Virus record (IMG/VR): IMGVR_UViG_3300036851_000258
Span: 1-46,572 of that record
DNA length: 46,572 nt
Strand: one strand, 5' to 3'
Origin: a virus
In this document: positions 14,781-21,146 of the stretch, one piece after another
Numbering within the stretch: the stretch's first letter is position 1
How the letters are laid out: each line of letters opens with the position of its first letter
Made by a program: the position numbers and the translations under genes
The notes under the pieces: model-generated
The model's input: only the letters and a program-made list of their open reading frames with translations
Database searches by the model: none
Told to the model about the DNA's origin: nothing

Positions 14781-15169
14781 GACGTCTCCTCCTCCAGCGG
14801 CAGGGCGCGGATGGCGATAGCGTCTTTGCTGTGACAATCTTCTTCGTGCTGCATGGCTGTGCACGGTTCGATATCTCGTATAACGTCCGCTGGATGCTCA
14901 CACAAGACCGCCGCCCTCTCCCGCATCGCCTCCTGCCCGCGCCTGAACGCCTCGCGCGCGGTCACCTCGTGATAGGAGCAGATGTTTAGCACGTCCATCC
15001 GGCCATCGTCATAATAGCGAAAGCGACAGATACAACCGTCATCCTCAAACGCCCCCTTCGGATCGCTCATAGCGTCTGCCTCCTCGATGTGGTCGCACAT
15101 GCAATAGCCGCCACACGAACACTCGTCATCAGTGACCCGCACAAGATGGCAGCCACACGCTTTAGCCAA
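14777..15169 (-). CDS. Cys-rich small protein, unknown
   Basis: 130 aa from a TTG at 15169, which has GGGAG seven bases upstream and overlaps the preceding TAA. An internal ATG at 15070 has an even better GAGGAGG but would lose the clearly protein-like CGCH, CSCGGYCMCDH part. Both could be used, giving a long and a short form. Further Cys-His groups follow (CICRF, CSYHE, CEHP). Confidence 0.5.
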   Translation of the reverse strand: MAKACGCHLVRVTDDECSCGGYCMCDHIEEADAMSDPKGAFEDDGCICRFRYYDDGRMDVLNICSYHEVTAREAFRRGQEAMRERAAVLCEHPADVIRDIEPCTAMQHEEDCHSKDAIAIRALPLEEETS

Positions 15170-15416
15170 GCCCAATCTCCCTGAGCAGCGCAGCGCGGCA
15201 GGCGGCGTGATCGTGTTTCTTGGCCCCCTCGAACTCATAACGCTCCTCGAAGGAGAACCGAGCGTAGCACTCCGCATCCGCGAACGCCTCAGCGGCTTGG
15301 CGCACCAAATGGGCCATTTGTTCTCGCTGCGGCGTTCTCGGTGGCGGGTTGTTAAGAGCACATACCATCGCGTCTACGAATATCTCTCTCGGCGTCTGGC
15401 GCTTCGGCTCACTCAT
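15162..15416 (-). CDS. Small helical protein, unknown
   Basis: 84 aa from ATG 15416, with AAGGAG upstream. MSEPKRQTPREIFVDAM, then a mostly helical sequence (MAHLVRQAAEAFADAE, FEERYEFEGAKKHDHAACRAALL). It shares the MSEP/MSDP-type start with neighbouring genes, which hints at duplication in this operon. Confidence 0.6.
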   Translation of the reverse strand: MSEPKRQTPREIFVDAMVCALNNPPPRTPQREQMAHLVRQAAEAFADAECYARFSFEERYEFEGAKKHDHAACRAALLREIGLG

Positions 15417-15759
15417 GGCGCGGCTCCTTCTCGCTCGGGCATGGATCGACTTTGTGGCATGGGCATCCAATGAGAGAATCCATCTCCTTCGGCAGCCAGG
15501 ACGGGAGCGCACAGCGTGTATCTACCGCTACCGGATGGCCCCGTGGGTGGTACACCGACTCAGCGTGGGCTTGCGAACAGGAGAGCGTTAAACATCGGCA
15601 GCCCGCAATGTGTCCACGCTCCTCGAACGCTGCCCGCACGGCGGCGTCCAAAGCAGCGTGTACTGCGGGAAGGATGACACCTCCGCGCGAACAACATCCA
15701 GTCTTGGAGTGTGCCTCCCGCCACTTCCTCTTCGCTTCGGTCGGGCGATGGGTGGTCAT
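15409..15759 (-). CDS. Cys-rich small protein, unknown
   Basis: 116 aa, ATG overlapping the upstream TGA. Helix VHAALDAAVRAAFEERGHI is followed by CRCLTLSC, and near the end GCPCHKVDPC. Similar (helix plus CxC) layouts occur in three adjacent genes. Confidence 0.55.
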   Translation of the reverse strand: MTTHRPTEAKRKWREAHSKTGCCSRGGVILPAVHAALDAAVRAAFEERGHIAGCRCLTLSCSQAHAESVYHPRGHPVAVDTRCALPSWLPKEMDSLIGCPCHKVDPCPSEKEPRHE

Positions 15760-15971
15760 CTTCCGTCGCCGTCATGGCGTGGACATGGGCGCCCATGTTG
15801 CAATACGCAGTAGCACGGTATGGTCAGCCTCCGCAGCGAGCAGGCGATGTCGGCGAGCAGGTGATTCGTTACCCAACCTTCACCGCCGCCGGTGGGGTTG
15901 TGGATGACCATTTTAGGACTGCATGGGCATCCCTCCATCCCGCATCTCAGACACTTCGTCGGCTCGCTCAC
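15756..15971 (-). CDS. Zinc-knuckle-like small protein
   Basis: 71 aa from GTG 15971 (GTGA overlap), with AGGTGA upstream. CLRCGMEGCPC near the start and CYCVLQHGRPCPRH near the end make two metal-binding groups around a helical centre. Unknown role. Confidence 0.55.
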   Translation of the reverse strand: MSEPTKCLRCGMEGCPCSPKMVIHNPTGGGEGWVTNHLLADIACSLRRLTIPCYCVLQHGRPCPRHDGDGR

Positions 15972-16267
15972 GGCTTCACCTCTCCGGACTCGATAAACAA
16001 GACCATGCTTTTACACATCGCAGCCGCGACCTCGTCAGTCCAGCCGCCGTCCCACTCAGTGACGTGGCGCCCCGGTGCACTCATCATGTCGTGCACGGTT
16101 TCCGCATCATATTTCCTCTGCTCTACCGCTCCGGCCGCTAGCCCCTTGGCATAGGCGGCGCGGACCGCAGCGCGGCTAAAGAACCTTACGGCTTTGGTGT
16201 GTTCAAGGATGGAATCGCACTCCTCATCCGTCAACGTCAGAGTCGGCGGCTTCGTGTCAGCGGTCAT
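15968..16267 (-). CDS. Small protein with LTLTDEE N-terminal motif
   Basis: 99 aa, ATG overlapping the upstream stop. TLTLTDEECDSIL followed by FFSRAAVRAAYAKGLAAGA, a frequent phage pattern (short helix, then RxAIRxAxxxG). A similar start (PTLTDKDFRCYI) appears in the gene at 20039-20248. Function unknown. Confidence 0.6.
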   Translation of the reverse strand: MTADTKPPTLTLTDEECDSILEHTKAVRFFSRAAVRAAYAKGLAAGAVEQRKYDAETVHDMMSAPGRHVTEWDGGWTDEVAAAMCKSMVLFIESGEVKP

Positions 16268-16578
16268 TTCTTCCCCCTTTTCTGCGCGGCGGCGCGCTCT
16301 ATGGCGTGACGCTTAATCCAAGCAACATACCTCTGCTCGCTGCCCCAGCACCCTGACGGAGCCTCGTTGTAGAAATAGGCAACGTAGACGTGCAGAAGCC
16401 GGATGTTCTCGTTGTCGGCTCGGCCACAAGCTTCGGTGAGATCGTTGCAGATGACGGCCCGGAGAAAATCGCCGGGCTCGATTCCCTGCCTGATGTAGCG
16501 TTCGATATCCCCGCACATCCGTTCCGGGATGCGCTGGCCTTGGAAGATGAAATCCGCTGGCACGTGTTCAGGGGGCAT
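16264..16578 (-). CDS. Conserved phage protein (IPERM...GRADxEN family), unknown function
   Basis: 104 aa from ATG 16578, with GGGAGGG four bases upstream. IPERMCGDIERYIRQGIEPG, FLRAVICNDLTEACGRADN and YFYNEAPSGCWGS are the conserved blocks of a small protein family I recall from many phages and some bacterial genomes. No biochemical role is known to me. Overlaps its neighbours by 4 and 11 bases. Confidence 0.7.
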   Translation of the reverse strand: MPPEHVPADFIFQGQRIPERMCGDIERYIRQGIEPGDFLRAVICNDLTEACGRADNENIRLLHVYVAYFYNEAPSGCWGSEQRYVAWIKRHAIERAAAQKRGKK

Positions 16579-16906
16579 CTTTCCCTCCCAGCACGCTCGC
16601 GCGACGGGCGAGCCACGGCCTATACCACATACCAAACCAGTCCTCGACTTCAGAACGAAACGCGGCTTGCCTAAGTGATTCCGGCGCCTGCCGCAGCACG
16701 GCCTCCATCTCCCCTACCTCCACAGCGAGGGCGTGGCCGGGCCAGCTACATGGCTTGCCGCTACCAACGCGCGCCTTGTCCTCCTCGTATGCCTGCTCCA
16801 GGTCAGGCTTGACCGTCTTGACCTTCTTGGTAAGTCGCTCCACCTCGGCCCGCGTCAACGGTGCATCATTCAGAGTAATTCGCGGCCTCCCGTCCCACAC
16901 CGCCAT
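16568..16906 (-). CDS. Small helical protein, unknown
   Basis: 112 aa from ATG 16906 with AGGAGGGGGCA upstream. Strand-rich first 20 residues (RPRITLNDAPL) are followed by long helices (RAEVERLTKKVKTVKPDLEQAYEED). No recognised domain. Confidence 0.6.
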   Translation of the reverse strand: MAVWDGRPRITLNDAPLTRAEVERLTKKVKTVKPDLEQAYEEDKARVGSGKPCSWPGHALAVEVGEMEAVLRQAPESLRQAAFRSEVEDWFGMWYRPWLARRASVLGGKDAP

Positions 16907-16922
16907 TGCCCCCTCCTGCGTT

Positions 16923-17294
16923 CTAGCGGCTATCATATAGCCTGTCGTTGTGTGCTGCTGCCATGGCGTGAACTGCCCCGACGCCTATGAGAACCCATAC
17001 AGCCGCGCGGGGGTGGCGCTGCCGTATCTTCCTCGCGGCCACCCACACCGCCACATTGAACACCGCAGCCTGCGCGAAGAACCGGCTGTCGGTGGGGCGG
17101 GTGGGCATGGCCGGATTCTTCTCGATGAAGCCGACATCAAAGCCGCGCTCACTTGTGTAATAGTCCGAGGCCGTGGCCGCCACGTACCACGTCGTCGCCG
17201 CGCGCCAGGGCCACTCGCGCTCGTGGGCCGCCGTGGTCGCCGTGGGCACCACGAGTCCCGCCAAGATCGTGCAAGCCGCCACCAACCGCCTCAT
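16923..17294 (-). CDS. Exported membrane protein, first gene of the long leftward operon
   Basis: 123 aa from ATG 17294 with GGAGG upstream. Signal-like start MRRLVAACTILAGLVVPTATTAAHE, then DYYTSERGFDVGFIEKNPAM, then two hydrophobic helices near residues 75-90 and 100-115. The Gly-phe-glu-x-NP block recalls small DUF5658-like membrane proteins. As the first product after a strong promoter it could act at the envelope early in infection. Confidence 0.6.
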   Translation of the reverse strand: MRRLVAACTILAGLVVPTATTAAHEREWPWRAATTWYVAATASDYYTSERGFDVGFIEKNPAMPTRPTDSRFFAQAAVFNVAVWVAARKIRQRHPRAAVWVLIGVGAVHAMAAAHNDRLYDSR

Positions 17295-17316
17295 ATGTCC
17301 TCCGAAAGTTGGCCCG

Positions 17317-17345
17317 AACATAGCGCGGACCACACCCATTGTCAA
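17317..17345 (-). promoter_or_regulatory. Main leftward operon promoter
   Basis: On the minus strand, a perfect TTGACA (17345-17340), 17-base spacer, TATGTT (17322-17317, 4/6). Transcription would start near 17310 and reach the GGAGG and ATG at 17294. It can drive all genes down to 5062. Confidence 0.7.
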
Positions 17346-17405
17346 GCACAATCTTCGATTATTTTGTTCGCCACTCGTTCGCCACGGCTAGCCTTCGCAC
17401 TCCAC

Positions 17406-17434
17406 TTGTATGTATGCTCTGAAACTTGTAATAT
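17406..17434 (+). promoter_or_regulatory. Rightward promoter for the RepA-like unit
   Basis: TTGTAT (17406-17411) and TAATAT (17429-17434) with a 17-base spacer, 4/6 matches each. It points away from the leftward promoter 60 bases to the left and reads into the leader ORF and ATPase. Confidence 0.5.
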
Positions 17435-17461
17435 ATTGTCAGTTTAGGAGAACATCTACAA

Positions 17462-17527
17462 ATGACTCCAGAAGCGCTCCTCTTGCAAGATTACCACAAC
17501 TTTGCTATATTACCTCCACGGGGCTAG
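17462..17527 (+). CDS. Possible 21-aa leader peptide
   Basis: ATG at 17462, TAG at 17525-17527, with AGGAG at 17446-17450 (spacing long, 11 bases). The sequence is MTPEALLLQDYHNFAILPPRG. Its stop codon lies inside the first arm of a hairpin whose second arm shares bases with an SD-sequestering stem. Ribosome position on this ORF could therefore control the ATPase. Translation is not proven. Confidence 0.35.
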   Translation: MTPEALLLQDYHNFAILPPRG

Positions 17528-17603
17528 GCGCACCCCAAGCGCCGAAAAGCCGCTAGCCTCCTGGCGGCCTGCCCTATAAAGTCTCTCAGGCGGCGGCAGG
17601 AGG
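17522..17603 (+). promoter_or_regulatory. Leader with mutually exclusive hairpins covering the ATPase ribosome site
   Basis: Stem 1 pairs GGCTAG (17522-17527) with CTAGCC (17553-17558), with an inner GGCGC/GCGCC stem (17527-17531 with 17539-17543). Stem 2 pairs CCTCCTG (17557-17563) with CAGGAGG (17597-17603), plus GCCTG/CAGGC (17567-17571 with 17587-17591). Stem 2 hides the AGGAGG of the next gene. C17557-C17558 belong to both stems, so they compete. Confidence 0.5.
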
Positions 17604-17609
17604 CGCGCG

Positions 17610-18392
17610 CTGGCAACAATCCCCACAGACGAGATATTCACCGACACGGAACCCGAACCCGACTGGCTTGTACCGGACGCTATCCACAAGGGCAGCACAA
17701 TCATCCTGTGTGGGCTTCCCGGTGTGGGCAAAAGTTTCTTCTCATACGCATTCGCCACGGCCCTGGCGACCGGCACGCCATTTATTGGCAGCGGTATCGA
17801 TCCCAAGCGCATATTATATTTCGATGAGGAGAATAGCCGCGCCGACCTATCCGCATATGCCCGCTGGACATGGCGCGGACTAGGATCGCCGTCCCGCGAT
17901 CTGCTCCGCTCGAACCTGCGCATCGAATCGCGCACCCTAACCGCCTCATCAAAGTGGAGCCTCGCCATGCGCGTCACGGCCGAAGCGTTCAAGCCGGACC
18001 TCATCATTGTGGACACGGCCACGCCGGCCTGCCACATTCTCAACGAAAACGATAACTCCGAAGCATCCATCGCCGCTCAGCAAATCAGACAGGCCCAGGA
18101 CGCTTCCGGGCACCATTGCGCCGCCCTGATACTCAAGCACCTGCGAGTTGACCAGCACACCGGCTCTGTTGACGTGCGGGGGGCCAAGCATTGGAAGGGC
18201 GCGGTTGATGCTATCTGGTACCACCTGTTTCGCCCGGGCCGCCCGCGCGGCGACGGCTGGCGCAATACCCACATTCGGCCAGAAAAGACGCGCGCCTATG
18301 GGCTCAAGGACGAGCTACTGATCACCCCCGAACCGAAGCCCAATATTATTAGGCTCATAATTAACCGGCGTGTAACTCCTTTAGAATCATAG
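17610..18392 (+). CDS. RepA-like RecA-fold ATPase (AAA_25), likely CTG start
   Basis: 260 aa. Walker A GLPGVGKS at about residues 35-42, YFDEEN after the second strand, Walker B LIIVDTATP, and the late VRGAKHWKGAVDAIW motif fit the RepA/AAA_25 group of hexameric replication ATPases. The only ATG/GTG/TTG available is a GTG inside the P-loop at 17724, which would destroy it. The frame is open upstream to a stop at about 17578, and CTG at 17610 lies 6 bases after AGGAGG, so a CTG start is most likely. It probably aids replication initiation or helicase function, since no other replicative helicase is seen. Confidence 0.75.
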   Translation: MATIPTDEIFTDTEPEPDWLVPDAIHKGSTIILCGLPGVGKSFFSYAFATALATGTPFIGSGIDPKRILYFDEENSRADLSAYARWTWRGLGSPSRDLLRSNLRIESRTLTASSKWSLAMRVTAEAFKPDLIIVDTATPACHILNENDNSEASIAAQQIRQAQDASGHHCAALILKHLRVDQHTGSVDVRGAKHWKGAVDAIWYHLFRPGRPRGDGWRNTHIRPEKTRAYGLKDELLITPEPKPNIIRLIINRRVTPLES

Positions 18393-18412
18393 GCCCCAGG
18401 AAACAGTAATTA

Positions 18413-18437
18413 CCCGTGCCCTTTAGGGCACAACGGG
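18413..18437 (+). terminator. Hairpin between ATPase and endonuclease VII genes
   Basis: CCCGTGCCC-TTTA-GGGCAC-AA-CGGG folds into a tight stem with a small bulge. No U-run follows, so it may be an attenuator or processing site rather than a full terminator. Confidence 0.35.
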
Positions 18438-18447
18438 TGATAAACGA

Positions 18448-18864
18448 ATGGATAGACGGGCAGGAAATGGTAAATGGATAAGGTGCCGCATTTGCTCAAA
18501 ATCGTTTCGCCGCTCGACCACAAAACGCGGACGAAGAAGGGTTATATGTTCTCCTACTTGTTCTAGAAAATCTTGGCGAGTGCGGAACCCAAAAAGTTAT
18601 AGATTGAATAGTTGGCGCTGGCGTCTAAAAAGGTTCGGGTTAACAATTGAGTCATATAGCGCCATTTTAAATCAACAGGGCGGGGCCTGCGCTATTTGTC
18701 TAAGCCGACCATTAAGGCGCCGACTTGCCGTCGATCACAATCATAGAACCGGAAGGGTTAGGGGTCTGTTGTGTTTTCGTTGTAATTATTCCATTGGACT
18801 GTGGCGTGATAGCTCGAAGCTTTTGCGCCTCGCCGCCGATTACCTAGATCGCAATTCAGGCTAA
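18448..18864 (+). CDS. Recombination endonuclease VII-like HNH nuclease
   Basis: 138 aa. The N-terminus carries a zinc knuckle (CRICSKSF, CSPTCS). The C-terminal 75 residues hold YSAILNQQGGACAIC, LAVDHNHRTGRVRGLLCFRCNYSIG and LRLAADYL, the exact block order of T4 endonuclease VII-type HNH proteins, which cut Holliday junctions and branched DNA. The gene is more AT-rich than its neighbours, so it may be a recent arrival or homing-type gene. Alternatively it is the phage resolvase. Confidence 0.8.
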   Translation: MDRRAGNGKWIRCRICSKSFRRSTTKRGRRRVICSPTCSRKSWRVRNPKSYRLNSWRWRLKRFGLTIESYSAILNQQGGACAICLSRPLRRRLAVDHNHRTGRVRGLLCFRCNYSIGLWRDSSKLLRLAADYLDRNSG

Positions 18865-18866
18865 CG

Positions 18867-18891
18867 CGGGCGGGCCTAGCGCAACCGCCCG
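18867..18891. terminator. Hairpin between convergent genes
   Basis: CGGGCGG (18867-18873) and CCGCCCG (18885-18891) form a 7-bp GC stem with an 11-base loop, immediately behind the endonuclease VII stop and overlapping the end of the opposing microprotein gene. There is no T-run; a bidirectional terminator is plausible. Confidence 0.35.
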
Positions 18892-18974
18892 GCCCTGACC
18901 AGCCAACAGTAGACCGCCACGCCGACGACTTCTAAGGCGGCCAGGAAGGCGGCGACTACAAATAGGGCCATCAT
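18876..18974 (-). CDS. 32-aa membrane microprotein
   Basis: ATG at 18974 overlapping the preceding TGA. One hydrophobic helix (LFVVAAFLAALEVVGVAVYCWLV) is followed by a basic RAGRLR tail. Last gene of the small leftward unit. Function unknown. Confidence 0.5.
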   Translation of the reverse strand: MMALFVVAAFLAALEVVGVAVYCWLVRAGRLR

Positions 18975-19096
18975 CGCGCCACCATCCCACCAATCATCAC
19001 CACGGCCGAAATCACCAGCCAGATGATTGCGGCTTCAAGCCAGGGTTGGTCGGCGTCGGGTTTACGGATGCGCGGCGGGCCCCACGGGCCGGTCAT
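18971..19096 (-). CDS. 41-aa membrane microprotein
   Basis: ATG at 19096 overlaps the upstream stop (ATGA). A polar, Pro-rich 20-residue head (MTGPWGPPRIRKPDADQPWL) is followed by one membrane helix (AAIIWLVISAVVMIGGMVA). It is translationally coupled to both neighbours. Confidence 0.5.
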   Translation of the reverse strand: MTGPWGPPRIRKPDADQPWLEAAIIWLVISAVVMIGGMVAR

Positions 19097-19422
19097 TTTG
19101 TACGCCGCTCGTAACCGTTCAATTCAGACAGCCAGTTATCGGCGACCTCATGGTAATCGATCTCCGACACGGCCGCCCCCAGCAGGTCGGCCCACAAGGA
19201 TGCGCCAAGGTCCGGCTCATTCTCCTGCGCCCACTCCTTGAGCCAGCCGGCTAGCGCGATTCTGGCGGTCTGCGAACGGTCGCAATATTCCCGCTGCGTG
19301 TTTTTGGCTTCCTCCCACAATTCCGCCGCCTTAGCGCATCGCTCACGATAAAGCGGCTTATCGTTGTCAAACCACAGCGCAAACGCCCATGTCTCGTAAT
19401 TGCTCCAGCCGTTGTATGGCAT
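19093..19422 (-). CDS. NGWxNYETW-motif phage protein (DUF7249-like)
   Basis: 109 aa from ATG 19422 with GGAGGCCACC upstream. YNGWSNYETWAFALWFDND at the N-terminus is the signature of a small protein family common in phages, unknown function (recalled as DUF7249). Helical, charged remainder. Early-gene location suggests a host-takeover or regulatory role. Confidence 0.7.
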   Translation of the reverse strand: MPYNGWSNYETWAFALWFDNDKPLYRERCAKAAELWEEAKNTQREYCDRSQTARIALAGWLKEWAQENEPDLGASLWADLLGAAVSEIDYHEVADNWLSELNGYERRTK

Positions 19423-19447
19423 GGTGGCCTCCTGTTTGTCTAACGGT

Positions 19448-19756
19448 TTATAGCACACCCGCCTTGCGGAGAGCGGCGCGGGCGATAACTATGGTTGCGT
19501 CGAGACGATCATACTGAACGCTGTCGGCCCTAAAGGCGTCGTGCACCACCGGATGTTCGAGGCGCTCAAGTGCTAAGCGCAGCGCCTCCGCCATCTCCGG
19601 GGCGGCGGCGATGACCTGGGCGTTGGCCGCACGATTCGGGTCAATCGGGTACTGCCCGGTCCACGCCGTTGCTGCTACGGCTTCACCGTGCGGCCCGCGT
19701 ACTAGGCTGTCATTAACAGCCGTCCACGGCCCTGGCGTCCACTTCGGCGTATCCAT
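19448..19756 (-). CDS. TPGPW-motif phage protein, unknown function
   Basis: 102 aa from ATG 19756 with AAGGAGG upstream. WTPGPWTAV near the start and ANAQVIAAAPEMAEALRLALE in the second half are the conserved blocks of a small family that is frequent in phages and prophages. Function unknown. Confidence 0.7.
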   Translation of the reverse strand: MDTPKWTPGPWTAVNDSLVRGPHGEAVAATAWTGQYPIDPNRAANAQVIAAAPEMAEALRLALERLEHPVVHDAFRADSVQYDRLDATIVIARAALRKAGVL

Positions 19757-19757
19757 G

Positions 19758-20042
19758 TCAATCCTCCTTGTCTGCCAGCGCGAGAGCGGCGCGGGCGTCC
19801 TTAACAAGTGTCTGGCCATCAACTGGTATGTCGTCTAACCCCTCATCCTCCAGATACGCAAGGCACTCGCGCAGCGCCTCCCGCATCGCCCCGAAGGCTT
19901 CCAAGCGCTCGCGGTACGGCGAGTCCAGGTCAGCGGCGAATACAGGCACAGGATTATCACCACCGCCATCCTGCACGTTGACCTCGCCGATCTTCGTGTT
20001 GTACGGGTCCGGCGTCGGTGTGTGCTTCGTCTTGTCGCTCAT
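19758..20042 (-). CDS. Small early protein, unknown
   Basis: 94 aa from ATG 20042 with AGGCGAAGC upstream. A Pro/Asp-rich start (TPTPDPYNTKIGEV) and a helical end (MREALRECLAYLEDEGL, ARAALALADKED). The C-terminal pattern resembles the preceding TPGPW protein's end, so both may derive from one ancestor. Confidence 0.55.
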   Translation of the reverse strand: MSDKTKHTPTPDPYNTKIGEVNVQDGGGDNPVPVFAADLDSPYRERLEAFGAMREALRECLAYLEDEGLDDIPVDGQTLVKDARAALALADKED

Positions 20043-20248
20043 GCTTCGCCTCCTAGTTCGCGCATCAGGCGCCTTGCTACTGACTCCGCCACAATCCACC
20101 CGCCGCTGACCTTTTCGTGGCGCGTCACGGCATCCTTGAGCCTCTGCACCGTTACGCGCCAATCCCATTTGCCCTCATTGGCAGAAACTGGAATCGGCTT
20201 GATGTAGCAACGGAAATCCTTGTCCGTCAGAGTCGGCACGTCGCTCAT
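20039..20248 (-). CDS. Small early protein, unknown
   Basis: 69 aa from ATG 20248 with GGGAGGG upstream. PTLTDKDFRCYIKPIPVS, then a helix (RVTVQRLKDAVTRHEKV) and a final helix (SVARRLMREL). It shares its LTD start with the gene at 15968-16267. Confidence 0.55.
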   Translation of the reverse strand: MSDVPTLTDKDFRCYIKPIPVSANEGKWDWRVTVQRLKDAVTRHEKVSGGWIVAESVARRLMRELGGEA

Positions 20249-20382
20249 GCGCCCTCCCTCTGCGCCGCTTGGCGCGGACTACGAATGCAGTTCACCCACC
20301 ACCCCGGCGCGCATCGCTCGCCGCGATAGAGCGGCCACACGAATAGCGGGCGGCCACACACGGGGCAGCTATCGGCCTTCAC
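20245..20382 (-). CDS. 45-aa zinc-ribbon microprotein
   Basis: GTG at 20382 with GAGGTGAAGC upstream; the stop overlaps the next ATG. CPVCGRPLFVWPLYRGERC has a CPxCG knuckle and a second Cys pair (RC, NC). It probably binds one zinc. Function unknown. Confidence 0.55.
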   Translation of the reverse strand: MKADSCPVCGRPLFVWPLYRGERCAPGWWVNCIRSPRQAAQREGA

Positions 20383-20593
20383 GCTTCACCTCAATGCGAC
20401 ACTGGCCGTGTACGGCAATGTGCGACACCGCGCCCGGAAAAGTTAAGCCGTCATTCATTGGCCTATGACAGACGGCACACGTCGGCACGGCAAGTGGACC
20501 ATGGCCCCAACACCAGAACGACCCTGCCCGCGTTGGCAATCCGCAATCTGGACGTTGGCATACCCCAACGGCCGCCGGAAGATTACCGGGCAC
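20369..20593 (-). CDS. Small zinc-binding protein
   Basis: 74 aa from GTG 20593. CQRPDCGLPTRAGSFWCWGHG and CAVCHRPMNDG form two metal sites. An N-terminal ten-residue lead precedes the first knuckle. It overlaps both neighbours by 11-14 bases. Confidence 0.55.
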   Translation of the reverse strand: MPGNLPAAVGVCQRPDCGLPTRAGSFWCWGHGPLAVPTCAVCHRPMNDGLTFPGAVSHIAVHGQCRIEVKREGR

Positions 20594-20759
20594 GCCTCAC
20601 CCCCACGGGCCGCACGTCGTGGCCGGCGGCGCGGTGCTTGTCCGCTTCGGCTGCCGTGTGCATTGTTGACGGCGGATGTTCGGTGCGTAGGCCCATCCTG
20701 TCTAGATTGATGAGCCACGGGCAGGTCCAGCACTCCGCGACGATCTTCTGCTCGGTCAT
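20583..20759 (-). CDS. 58-aa small protein, unknown
   Basis: ATG at 20759 with AGGAGG nine bases upstream. The start MTEQKIVAECWTCPWLINLDR has a CxxC and resembles the MTEQKQYP start of the gene at 20883. Its C-terminus is basic. It is short but the ribosome site and spacing are convincing. Confidence 0.5.
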   Translation of the reverse strand: MTEQKIVAECWTCPWLINLDRMGLRTEHPPSTMHTAAEADKHRAAGHDVRPVGVRRAR

Positions 20760-20765
20760 GGTCGT

Positions 20766-20864
20766 CTACCTCCTATCGAGAGTGATCATCGCCCACATCG
20801 CCAGACAGACCATTCCGAACGCCAGCAACGCAACCATTAGGTCGAGCATCCATGCTGAGTTCAT
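20766..20864 (-). CDS. 32-aa membrane microprotein
   Basis: ATG at 20864 with GAGGAGGCGACC upstream, the same ribosome site string as the gene before it. One Met-rich helix (MLDLMVALLAFGMVCLAMWAMI) ends in LDRR, and AGGAGG of the next gene lies in its stop region. Function unknown. Confidence 0.5.
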   Translation of the reverse strand: MNSAWMLDLMVALLAFGMVCLAMWAMITLDRR

Positions 20865-20882
20865 GGTCGCCTCCTCGGGCTC

Positions 20883-21095
20883 CTATTCATCGCCGCTGTG
20901 GATTTCGCGGCAGTCAGGACAATATGGGTAGCGTCCATGCTCGACCGGATCGAAGTGTGTGCCGCATTCTCTGCACTCGACCGGCGAGCGCCGGCATCCC
21001 GTCTCGTGGCAGTAGACTCCGTTGATCATGAGCGCCTCGCACGAATCGCAGCGCCCGCTTTGCCGTGTCTGTGGATACTGTTTCTGTTCTGTCAT
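20883..21095 (-). CDS. Zinc-ribbon protein, first gene of the small leftward unit
   Basis: 70 aa from ATG 21095 with AAAGGAGGCGACC upstream. Four metal pairs: CDSCEALM, YCHETGC, CRECGTHF and CPDCREI, so two zinc knuckles are likely. Sited right after a strong promoter, it is probably made early. Could be an antirepressor, RNA-polymerase modulator or other host-takeover factor; this is inference. Confidence 0.65.
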   Translation of the reverse strand: MTEQKQYPQTRQSGRCDSCEALMINGVYCHETGCRRSPVECRECGTHFDPVEHGRYPYCPDCREIHSGDE

Positions 21096-21118
21096 GGTCG
21101 CCTCCTTTCATTGCCACA

Positions 21119-21146
21119 ATCATACGACGATTGCGCCGCCGGTCAA
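21119..21146 (-). promoter_or_regulatory. Promoter of the small leftward unit
   Basis: On the minus strand TTGACC (21146-21141) and TATGAT (21124-21119), each 5/6, separated by 16 bases. Transcription would start close to 21112 and reach AAAGGAGG before the ATG at 21095. Confidence 0.6.
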
